Assembly (NCBI RefSeq): GCF_000828085.3
Contig: NZ_JXCA02000024.1
Location: 488,715-552,509, forward strand
Direction: 5' to 3'
DNA length: 63,795 bases
DNA from: Scytonema tolypothrichoides VB-61278
GTDB taxonomy: Bacteria > Cyanobacteriota > Cyanobacteriia > Cyanobacteriales > Nostocaceae
The position numbers and the translations under genes were made by a program. The first letter of the stretch is position 1. Every line of letters starts with the position of its first letter. The notes beneath the pieces were generated by a model. That model was given only the letters and a program-made list of their open reading frames with translations, was not told the DNA's origin and searched no databases. Positions 17,835 to 25,801 of the stretch are shown here, in pieces.

Positions 17835-18113
17835 GTGCAAAGGAAGTATTTAGCCAAAATTTTTGTCACTCTCCGTCCTTCAGTTCTGGATCCTGCTGGA
17901 GTCGCAGTTCAATCTGGGCTTAAGCAAATGGGATACTCTGATGTTGAGCAGGTACGGATTGGCAAGTACATTGAAGTGACTTTCACCTCAACCGATGAAG
18001 GTACAGCCCGTCAGAACTTAGATCGGATGTGTGACCAAATGCTTGCAAATCCAGTGATCGAAAATTATCGCTTTGATTTGATAGAGGTTGAGTCACAGAC
18101 GGGAGTGTATTAA
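17835..18113 (+). CDS. purS: Phosphoribosylformylglycinamidine synthase subunit PurS
   Basis: 92 residues matching the small PurS subunit, with AKIFVTLRPSVLDPAG at the start and the conserved QVRIGKYIEV and RMCDQMLANPVIENY segments. PurS bridges PurL and PurQ in the complex that converts FGAR and glutamine to FGAM, the fourth step of purine synthesis. The start is GTG 17835. purQ follows 122 bp downstream on the same strand; purL is not in the window. Confidence 0.95.
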   Translation: MQRKYLAKIFVTLRPSVLDPAGVAVQSGLKQMGYSDVEQVRIGKYIEVTFTSTDEGTARQNLDRMCDQMLANPVIENYRFDLIEVESQTGVY

Positions 18114-18182
18114 TTTTCTTTTTCCGAGTCATTAGTCGTTTGTTCTTCGTCCTTCGTTTTATAAGCTTCGAGGAATGACACA

Positions 18183-18234
18183 TGTCTAATGACTAATGAC
18201 TAATAACTAATGACTAGTGACTAGTAACTATTAA
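18183..18234. repeat. Heptamer repeat between purS and purQ (AATGACT type)
   Basis: About seven degenerate copies of the heptamer AATGACT, ending just before the purQ start at 18236. The spacer carries no other feature. The repeat occupies the place where the purQ ribosome-binding site would be, and no Shine-Dalgarno sequence is visible. Confidence 0.75.
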
Positions 18235-18235
18235 C

Positions 18236-18910
18236 ATGAATTTTGGGATTGTTGTTTTTCCGGGTTCTAATTGCGATCGCGACGTTGCTTATGTAACAAG
18301 AGACTTGTTGAAGCAACCAACTCGCATGGTTTGGCATCAAGAAACTGATATTTCTGATGTGGATATCATGATTATACCAGGTGGCTTTAGCTACGGGGAT
18401 TATTTACGGTGTGGTGCGATCGCCCGCTTTTCACCCGTGATGCAGCAAGTCGTCGAACACGCTCAAAAGGGCAAATTTGTCCTCGGTATTTGTAATGGAT
18501 TTCAAGTATTAACTGAGGCGGGATTGTTACCAGGGGCGTTGGTGAAGAATCGGGATTTGCATTTTATATGCGATCGCGTTCCTGTGAAAGTCGAGCGTAC
18601 AGACCTTCAGTGGACGCAAGGTTATCAAAATGGTGAAATTATTACTTTGCCAATTGCTCACGGAGAAGGGCGATTTTACGCCGATGATTCCACATTATCA
18701 GAGATTGAAAATAACGGTCAAGTCCTGTTTCGCTACGAGGCAAATAATCCCAACGGCTCAGTGAACAACATTGCTGGGATTTGCAACCGTCAAGGGAACG
18801 TGTTGGGAATGATGCCACATCCAGAGAGAGCGTCTGACCCGATGCTGGGCGGTAGCGATGGGTTGAGGTTGTTCCAGGGGTTGTTGGAGAAAGTGGGGGC
18901 GTTGGTGTAG
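18236..18910 (+). CDS. purQ: Phosphoribosylformylglycinamidine synthase subunit PurQ
   Basis: 224 residues of class I glutamine amidotransferase. The start MNFGIVVFPGSNCDRDV is typical, as are GGFSYGDYLRCGAIA and the nucleophile segment GICNGFQVLTE with Cys near residue 86. The catalytic His-Glu pair lies in MMPHPERA near 198-203. PurQ supplies ammonia from glutamine to PurL. It follows purS on the same strand. Confidence 0.96.
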   Translation: MNFGIVVFPGSNCDRDVAYVTRDLLKQPTRMVWHQETDISDVDIMIIPGGFSYGDYLRCGAIARFSPVMQQVVEHAQKGKFVLGICNGFQVLTEAGLLPGALVKNRDLHFICDRVPVKVERTDLQWTQGYQNGEIITLPIAHGEGRFYADDSTLSEIENNGQVLFRYEANNPNGSVNNIAGICNRQGNVLGMMPHPERASDPMLGGSDGLRLFQGLLEKVGALV

Positions 18911-19137
18911 AAAGGGTGGGGACATAGAGTTGCTGTGTCTCTTAGATAATCGAGATTATTTCGTCTAAAGAAATACAAATCCAGACAGCATATCTTCTGC
19001 TGAGAACGTCACTGATTGGACTTCTTCTAGTTTTATAGTTTGGTCACTTGCCATGCTAACTCGCGTCCTATGCGACCTGCGCGCCTGAAACGAAATCCGT
19101 TGTATTCAAAACTCTCTTGATTTTTTGTTATTGACGA

Positions 19138-20226
19138 CTAGGATATTCCCAACAACTGTGCTAAATGGCTGGTTGTGAGTTGCTTTTGCACAGCAGCAGC
19201 TTCTTCTAAAGTTGCCAAGTGGTTTGTAAAGCTATTCTCAATATGGGGTTGGGGTGCATTGCTTTGTACAAGGGGGTTATTTACCAGGGAAATATCACTA
19301 TCAGGTGATTTGAGTAACCTAGAGAAAGAGGTGCTAAATGATAATGCCACTTTGAGGTTAGAGACAATCAAGTAGACCACAAAACTTTGTGTGGCAAGAT
19401 TCACCATACCATAACGGACAATTGGAACCTGTCGGTTATTGTTAAATCGTCGATCTGCTCCCCCGTCACGTCGTACAAACTTCCAAGTCTGACCAATCAC
19501 GGTCGCATCTTGGGGCAAAGTCTCATGTTCAACATACTCAAAATCCTCAAAAGCTATTTTTAGAACATCGTAGGGAATGGTACTGTAAACGCCATTTTGA
19601 AATACAAATATCAAATCAGGAAGTAAATAGAGTTTTATATTACCGCTGTCAATTCCCCACACTTCTACATTTGTTTTAAGCAGGTTAGGGATCATTTGAC
19701 CAACCTTTGAAAGTTGTCGTACTACTAGAGATTGCGAACCTGCATTGCGTTTCCAGTCATCTGTGGCGATTTGCGACTTTAATCTCCATATACTTTTAGT
19801 AGAGGATAAACTTCTCAAAGAGTCACTCACTCTACTGAATTGTTCTCTTGAATCTTCATCAGTAAATTCATATTTCAATGGAGTCGTTTTCCGAATAATA
19901 TCACGCTTATATACTAGGTAAGTAAGAACAATTCCTAATAGAAAAAATATGATGAAAATTGGTGTGACAATTCCTAATAGAAAAAACAGTAATGTAAGTA
20001 AGCCAAAAAATACAGAATAATAGGGACTTTTGACTCGCTTATTGATTTCATTCAGGATTTCTGCTGCTGATTTATCAATAACAACCTCATATCCCTCTTC
20101 TTGGTACTCCTGTGTATACCCACTCGCTATCTGCCGCTTAGGAATGGTTTTTTGTTCGTAGCGTGCACCTTGTCTGCCAACCTTAATTAAAGTATCGACA
20201 GGAATATTTTGCTGCTTACGTGCCAT
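19138..20226 (-). CDS. Two-helix membrane protein with conserved DRRFNNNR motif, partner of the nuclease-like gene
   Basis: 362 residues. A basic N-terminus leads to two adjacent hydrophobic helices at about 72-108 (SVFFGLLTLLFFLLGIV, IFIIFFLLGIVLTYLV). A long soluble domain follows, with IKLYLLPDLIFVFQNG and the distinctive WKFVRRDGGADRRFNNNRQ at about 249-267, then a helical C-terminus. Proteins with a similar GGPDRRFxxNRxLPV stretch occur in other bacteria, but I cannot name the family or function. It starts 11 bp downstream of the PD-(D/E)XK-like gene, so the two are almost certainly co-transcribed. Confidence 0.8.
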   Translation of the reverse strand: MARKQQNIPVDTLIKVGRQGARYEQKTIPKRQIASGYTQEYQEEGYEVVIDKSAAEILNEINKRVKSPYYSVFFGLLTLLFFLLGIVTPIFIIFFLLGIVLTYLVYKRDIIRKTTPLKYEFTDEDSREQFSRVSDSLRSLSSTKSIWRLKSQIATDDWKRNAGSQSLVVRQLSKVGQMIPNLLKTNVEVWGIDSGNIKLYLLPDLIFVFQNGVYSTIPYDVLKIAFEDFEYVEHETLPQDATVIGQTWKFVRRDGGADRRFNNNRQVPIVRYGMVNLATQSFVVYLIVSNLKVALSFSTSFSRLLKSPDSDISLVNNPLVQSNAPQPHIENSFTNHLATLEEAAAVQKQLTTSHLAQLLGIS

Positions 20227-20237
20227 TGTGCTGTCTC

Positions 20238-20957
20238 CTATCGTTTGGTTTCAACTGGTATGTCCTTATCCCCTAATTCTGCTCTATATTGCATTACCAG
20301 AATTGATGCTAAACCTAAAATTACGAATATCAGTACAAAATAAATGACAAATTTCAATGAAGCTTTATTAGCTGTTTTTAAAGTATGAGAGCTATCATCA
20401 TTATTTTTACTATGAAAAACAATACGATAAAACAGGTTTGTGAAGACGGATAAATCATCTTCATTAGTAATACTATAGACTCTGCTTGATTCAATCAGTC
20501 TTGATTGCTTAATGTGATTGACCAACTTGGGATCTGGAGAACTAGGGCGATACCCTACCCAGTCATAAGCAGTACTTTTATAGAAATCTTCAAAATCAAG
20601 AGTTTTGAAGATAATTGCTTCATCCTTGTCGGCAATAATTAAATGGCTAATTTCCTGTTCTTCACCAGCCTGAAATAGCCTGTGAATGTAGTATATAGCT
20701 TGTGCGACAACCTTTGCTGCAACTTCTAGATTCTTGAAATTGACAGAATACTTGAATTCAAACAGGACATTGTTAACTGTCAAATCATGCCTTTTGCCCG
20801 TTTTCACAGGTAACGAAAATTGTCTGACATAAGCTGCTTTGACTTCTTCTTCATTTTCTGATTCCAGTAACGCTCTAATGAAATTAAAATTTTGTGTGCT
20901 TTCCCATTTTTGTCTGCGTTCACCTAGATCCTTTGACTGCTGTTCCCAGGTAGTCAT
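20238..20957 (-). CDS. PD-(D/E)XK nuclease-like protein with C-terminal membrane helix
   Basis: 239 residues. The pattern D58...E67-F-K69 (KRHDLTVNNVLFEFKYS), preceded by a Glu-rich helix at 34-46 and followed by a hydrophobic strand and a helix (VAAKVVAQAIYYIHRLF), fits the PD-(D/E)XK nuclease core found in type II restriction enzymes. A further strand, ISHLIIADKDEAIIF, resembles the same superfamily in adenine-specific methyltransferase fusions. Residues about 198-222 form one membrane helix, unusual for a nuclease. The downstream membrane protein gene is 11 bp away. The nuclease fold is inferred; the catalytic residues are seen. Confidence 0.75.
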   Translation of the reverse strand: MTTWEQQSKDLGERRQKWESTQNFNFIRALLESENEEEVKAAYVRQFSLPVKTGKRHDLTVNNVLFEFKYSVNFKNLEVAAKVVAQAIYYIHRLFQAGEEQEISHLIIADKDEAIIFKTLDFEDFYKSTAYDWVGYRPSSPDPKLVNHIKQSRLIESSRVYSITNEDDLSVFTNLFYRIVFHSKNNDDSSHTLKTANKASLKFVIYFVLIFVILGLASILVMQYRAELGDKDIPVETKR

Positions 20958-21345
20958 CCTGAAAAATTCCTCTTAAATAATTTCAGATATTTTGGTGTTG
21001 CTAAATTTCGATCAGTAATTGTGTTTGTAAGCAGATTTTTAATTTTTCACAAATCCCTGTACAGACGTTACATGTTAGTCTTTACCTAATTAGGAATTTG
21101 AAAATTCATATCTTGATTAGGCAACGTCTGTATTATGATACTTAATATATCTTATAATTAAGAAGTTTTAGAAGTTAGCATTCCCAAGCTGTTATCAATA
21201 AGGGCGCGTCCATAGGCTTATGCTAGGTTAGCTCTAACATTTTCTAGTCTATGGAATCACCGTTTTACATCTTAGTGCGAAGGGCGATCGCCTTTCCGTT
21301 CACCCCCAAGCGCTACATTAAAGCTAAACATTCCAGCCCCGTACC
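20958..21345. other. Spacer with long-range inverted repeat (21060-21132)
   Basis: TACAGACGTT at 21060-21069 is inverted as AACGTCTGTA at 21123-21132, enclosing about 53 bp that includes CCTAATTAGG. It may be a small MITE or a transcribed hairpin. A HIP1 site (GGGCGATCGCC) lies near 21282. No gene is evident. Confidence 0.5.
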
Positions 21346-21699
21346 ATGTTAGCCAGTACCACCAGTAAGTCTACCTACCCTTCAGGGAAATGGTTTTTTT
21401 ACGAACAAGTCTTAGAGATTCCCAATTACGTCATATTTGAACCGGATACAGGGGAACTGGAAGTTTATCAATTGGATGATTCCAAACGATATCAGGTACG
21501 AAACTCTGATGCCAATAATCGTTACTGGATTGCGGAAATAGGATTATTTTTGGGGGTATGGCAAGGAACCAGAGAGAATCGCACAGGTTTTTGGCTGCGG
21601 TGGTGGGATGAGAATGGAAAACTTTTACTCTGGGGTTCAGAACGGGCAGAACGATTAGCTGTACAACTTAGGACAGCAAGAATTGAACCTGAGATTTAA
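21346..21699 (+). pseudogene. Uma2-family (DUF820) endonuclease-like fragment
   Basis: 117 residues corresponding to the C-terminal half of Uma2 proteins (PD-(D/E)XK-like restriction fold). The match covers ASTTSKSTYPSGKWFFYEQ, IPNYVIFEPDTGELEVY and the C-terminal GFWLRWWDENGKLLLWGSER. Complete members are about 200 residues or more with an upstream catalytic core. The upstream sequence here is repeat-derived and shows no continuation, so the gene appears truncated. Uma2 genes are numerous in filamentous cyanobacteria and decay often. Confidence 0.7.
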
Positions 21700-21969
21700 C
21701 AGACAATAGCAGTCAATCCCATGCGATTTTAGGGGTTTGAAACGACTGTAAGTTTACCCACAGCATTGATGAAAATGTAAATAGGGACTGGGTGTAGCCA
21801 AAGTTAAAGTTTTATAAGCAAAAGTTAAACCAGTTATCAGTTATCAGGAAGGTCAAGAAATCGCTGACTCTGTTCACTGCTCACTGCAGCTGGTACTGCT
21901 CACTGCGGCTGGTACTGTTAACTTTGTCCCTTTCCCAATCCCTAATGTTCTTATTTTTAGAAAATAGTG
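21700..21969. repeat. Spacer with CAGTTATCAG and GGTACTGCTCACTGC repeat modules
   Basis: Short direct repeats lie at 21833-21847 (AGTTATC) and 21876-21918 (GCTCACTGC and GGCTGGTACTG in tandem). They match modules at 7370-7440 and 52625-52685. No gene is evident in these 270 bp. Confidence 0.5.
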
Positions 21970-22392
21970 CTAAGCGTCGTAAGTAGCTGTCCCGCTAAAC
22001 TTAAGTTGAGCGGGACTGGGATTTGCACCGATATTGCGGTCTACGTAACGTACTTTCTCACGACCTGGGTTCACTTTTTCTGGGAATACACCATCAGCTG
22101 GGTGTATATACTGAATTTCTCCGTTAGGATAAATGCGGTAAACTTTGTAGTCTGTAATTTTCAATTTCCGGAATACCTGACCGCCCAAATAGATGCCGTA
22201 CTCCTTACGAGCCAAATATAGCAGGTTTTCACCTTGGCGCATAATGGCGGTACCGCCTGTTGGCAGTTCAAATGCTTGCTCTTTGGGGCTAGTCCAAGTG
22301 ATGGCGTACTTTTCTTCCAGTTCTGCTTTCTTAAGCAAGCCGCCAGTGCTGCCACCAAATAGAGGAGTTTGTCCAGAAAGTTTTTCTGCCAT
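21970..22392 (-). CDS. psaD: Photosystem I reaction centre subunit II (PsaD)
   Basis: 140 residues starting [18 protein letters not shown], the usual length for cyanobacterial PsaD. ATG 22392 is chosen over an upstream in-frame start at 22443, which would add 17 unrelated residues; a GAGAG motif precedes it. The body contains [19 protein letters not shown], the basic [17 protein letters not shown] stretch and a C-terminal [15 protein letters not shown]. PsaD sits on the stromal side of photosystem I, docks ferredoxin with PsaC and PsaE, and stabilises PsaC. The gene lies 101 bp downstream of the DICT/GAF histidine kinase gene on the same strand. Confidence 0.98.
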   Translation of the reverse strand: MAEKLSGQTPLFGGSTGGLLKKAELEEKYAITWTSPKEQAFELPTGGTAIMRQGENLLYLARKEYGIYLGGQVFRKLKITDYKVYRIYPNGEIQYIHPADGVFPEKVNPGREKVRYVDRNIGANPSPAQLKFSGTATYDA

Positions 22393-22493
22393 AAAGTTTC
22401 TCTCAACGTTTTTACGGCATCCTATCACTGCAACAAGGATCATGTTGCGATCGCGTTATAGTCTGTAACAGTTATTAGTCTATTCATCATGAC

Positions 22494-24536
22494 TTATGAC
22501 TCGTTAGCTGAAATAAAGGACTTTTTACTCTTGACTTTTGAGGATTTTTGCTCTAATAATGTACCCGAAATCATCGGTATGGTGAAGTGAAACTGACTGC
22601 CCTGGTTTTTACCGTTTGATTTCGCCCAAATTTCTCCACCCCACCCATGGACAATTTGGCGGCAAATTGCTAAACCAAGACCTGTGCCACCAGTGGTACG
22701 CCGGAGTGCTCCTTCTTCTTGATAAAATCGGTCAAAAACGATTTCTAGAAGATGTGGTTCAATACCGCGTCCAGTGTCAGCCACAGTCACCTCAACCATT
22801 TTCTTTCGGTTGCGTTCACCTTTAATAGTGATCTGTCCGTCTGTTGGTGTAAATTTACAGGCATTGTCTACAAGTTTTGCCAGAACCTCCACCAGCCAAT
22901 CTCCATCAGCTTTGACCAAAGGAAGGTTTTTGGGAAGTTGAATGACTATTTTAGGCAGGTTTTCAGAAGCAAATCGCGTGCGAATGCGACTTAATGACAA
23001 ATCCACACACTCTTGTAAGGTAAGGGATTCTGGATGCCATTCCACACGACCGCTTTCTAAATTGGAAAGCGTCAGGAAATCTTGTATGAGTTTGCGCATT
23101 CGTTCTGAGTCAGAAAGAGCAGTGTTTAGCATCACCTGCTGTAATTCTGATGGCATATCCGGTTCACTGGCAAGACTTTCTAAACACACCTGAATGGTGG
23201 ACAAGGGGGTGCGAAGTTCGTGTCCAGTAATAGCTATCAAGTTGCTGCGGGTGCGGTCAAGCGCTTCCAACTGTTTGTTCAGATCTTCTAAGTTAGCATA
23301 AGCCTCTGCTTGAATAAGAGCTGCTCCGACCTGAGTCGCAATCGCTTCTACTAGGTCAAAATCTCCTGCTTGCCAATCGTGTGAAGTTTCATTGCAATAG
23401 TGCAGTTCGACGATACCCAACAATCGCCCCTGGTAGAAGACTGGTTCCATCAGCCAAGAATGTATACCATACTTTTTGACGAGTTCGCCAAGTTCTTTAG
23501 AACTTGTAATGCGAGTATCTGTATGACTATTCGTCAAATAAATTCCTTGGCTTTGCAGTATTACTTCCCTGAATAAAAGATTGTTCTCCAAAGGCCAGGT
23601 TTTTCCCAACAAAGATGATACACCAGGACTCAAAAACTCATGTTCAATGACAGCTTTGGCATCTGTTTCTTGAGCGCGGTAGATTAAACAGCGACTAGCT
23701 TCTAAGTTTTGTCCTAGTTCTTGGGTTGCGATTTGGAGAATTTCGTGAGGATTGAGCGATCGCCTAATCGCTGTGCTAATCGTATTGACCAAACGCTCCT
23801 TCCGTGCTTGAGACGCTATGGAACGGTATGCTTTGTGCAATTTGTACTGACTGGCTTGGAGATAAGTCACCAAACGCTGTACAAAGGGGTCAGTGTCTAT
23901 GTCACAAGCATATTCGTTTAGTGATTCTACTTTTGTTTGGCTTTCATTCTCGCCTATCCCAAATCTCAAGCGTGCCTGCTGAATTTTGTCTACCAGTTCT
24001 GGTCTGTAAACCAAAATCCTGTCTAATAATAATTCAGCCGCTTTCAGGCTTACTCCCCGTTCTGCTGTCCAAATTCCTTCAAACCTACGCGCTGTGTCCA
24101 TATCTAAACTTGGACTTATTTCCCGTAGGTGCTGATTTTTGGTAACAGAACCTATGCTCTCCCGGCAAACCAAGCAAGTTGCATAGTTTTGGGCAATGAC
24201 TATCAAATGCCATTCTTGACTTAAGCCATCATCTGCTTCAAAAGCTATTTTTTCATAAAATTCCGAACTATTGGTAAAATCCGTTTCGGGTGCGGATAAT
24301 ACGTATACTTGATTACTACGCTGAGCAAGCCGCTGATATCGATGAGCTTCTTGACGGTAAAATCGCTCTCTTTGGAAACTCGCAATGACCAGAGGCTGAT
24401 CCAAAGTAGCAGCCAACACCTGGTCTTCCATCGCGTGGGAGAGCGCCGTTAGTGAAGCCTTGAAATATATTTGAGGTCTCAGGTGAGGTAGAGCCTGTAG
24501 CAGTTCACTCAGCACGGAAGTCGAAATGCTCATCAA
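22494..24536 (-). CDS. DICT-GAF sensor histidine kinase
   Basis: 680 residues. An N-terminal DICT sensory domain (about 1-210, with RRFEGIWTAERGVSLKAAELLLDRI) is followed by a GAF domain (about 255-415). The HisKA segment ITGHELRTPLSTIQ carries the phospho-accepting His. The HATPase domain has LVDNACKFTPT, VADTGRGIEPH and TGGTGLGLAICRQ. DICT domains are common in cyanobacterial signalling and associated with light or redox sensing. No response regulator gene is adjacent. psaD lies immediately downstream on the same strand. Two Met codons begin the frame; either could be used. Confidence 0.93.
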   Translation of the reverse strand: MMSISTSVLSELLQALPHLRPQIYFKASLTALSHAMEDQVLAATLDQPLVIASFQRERFYRQEAHRYQRLAQRSNQVYVLSAPETDFTNSSEFYEKIAFEADDGLSQEWHLIVIAQNYATCLVCRESIGSVTKNQHLREISPSLDMDTARRFEGIWTAERGVSLKAAELLLDRILVYRPELVDKIQQARLRFGIGENESQTKVESLNEYACDIDTDPFVQRLVTYLQASQYKLHKAYRSIASQARKERLVNTISTAIRRSLNPHEILQIATQELGQNLEASRCLIYRAQETDAKAVIEHEFLSPGVSSLLGKTWPLENNLLFREVILQSQGIYLTNSHTDTRITSSKELGELVKKYGIHSWLMEPVFYQGRLLGIVELHYCNETSHDWQAGDFDLVEAIATQVGAALIQAEAYANLEDLNKQLEALDRTRSNLIAITGHELRTPLSTIQVCLESLASEPDMPSELQQVMLNTALSDSERMRKLIQDFLTLSNLESGRVEWHPESLTLQECVDLSLSRIRTRFASENLPKIVIQLPKNLPLVKADGDWLVEVLAKLVDNACKFTPTDGQITIKGERNRKKMVEVTVADTGRGIEPHLLEIVFDRFYQEEGALRRTTGGTGLGLAICRQIVHGWGGEIWAKSNGKNQGSQFHFTIPMISGTLLEQKSSKVKSKKSFISANES

Positions 24537-25801
24537 TTTTATAAAGGAGCCACAATCTGGACAAAATCCAAGTCACAGATGCATTGTACAAATTACAACG
24601 GACTCTCAAGTGAATCAGATAGTTGCAATATGTAAAGAATAGTGAAAGACGCGTTCAAGTTTTGGCACAACCAGCAATTTGTTTGAGATGCCGCAATATT
24701 CTGCTTACGGTTTCCCAACAAGCAATTAAAAGCTGTTTTAGGACTATTATAAGCATTTGTTGACATCTTTACTCAGCATACCGCAAGGTTGGTGAAGGAT
24801 TTCCAAAATCACTTTTTTTGAGTTCCTGCCTTCACAACTCTTAACTAGACTCAGAAGCGACGAATTCCACCAAGCACAAAAATTGAAATCAGTTCATTCT
24901 CGCTTGGCAAAAACAGCGAGCAGAACTAAAAGTATAAAATAGCACACATAAGACCGAATCAACTTGAACGATTATATAGGAATCCGATTTGATTTGGTGA
25001 AAAAATCTAAGTATTTGTGGGGGAGCCAGTACTTGATGAGGGTTTCCCGACAGAGGTATCTGGTGAGACCAGCGCGAATGACGGCTTTCCCGACCTAGGC
25101 GACTGGCGTATCTCCTCCACCAGACGCTAAGCGCCAAAGGCGCACGCTGCGCGTATCTCCTGCACCAGACGCTGCGCTTACGCTTACGCCCTCAGGCGTG
25201 CGCTTTGCGCATACCCGAAGGGCATCCGGCTATGCCGACTTAAAGCATGTGGCGTCCCGTTGTAGTACAAACGCGTTGTGGAAAGAAGTGCATAACGCAC
25301 CCTACTACTACTGTTCCCTGTTCCCTGTTCCCTCTTCCCTAAATTTCTTCAAATTTTAAAAACAAGCTATTATTATTTGATGAAAATTAATATTGGCTGT
25401 TCAAAAAGTTGCGTTTTGTAAAAATTAAATTGATTTTTTTAATTTTATTGACAAAAAAACTGAAGTGGCAGTTTAGATAAGAAATGTTAAAATCTTGTTT
25501 CTGTGCGGAAAAAGCGGCGATTTTGTTGTCCTTACAAAAAGGTTTCTCCATCTTGCCATTCTGAAGAAAAGCGGCTAATAAAGCAAATAGCAATCATAAT
25601 TTTCAACTTTCTTCATAAGATTTATATAAAGTATACATTTGTAAAGATTTTATGTTCAAGGTTTGACACATGTTCTGCTAATGACTGTATGTGATTATGA
25701 TTTTTCCTCAATGGCTCAAATCTACATCTAACAGCGTCTTTCTTTCCTGTTAACGCTGTTGCTCTGATGAAAAACTAGACCTGTACACGGAATATTGGCT
25801 G
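24537..25801. other. 1.26-kb spacer with dispersed repeats
   Basis: AT-rich stretches flank a GC-rich repeat block at about 25035-25260 made of tandem pieces (CGTATCTCCTGCACCAGACGCT, shown here as CTCCTGCACCAGACGC, and GCGCTTACGC, GCATACCCGAAGGGCATC). CTGTTCC heptamers lie at 25313-25337. Open frames here (for example 24889-25137 on the minus strand) run through repeats and look spurious. No RNA gene was recognised. Confidence 0.6.

Noticed and set aside
24889-25137. 82-codon minus-strand ORF
   Set aside because: It runs through a block of dispersed repeats and has no recognisable protein features.
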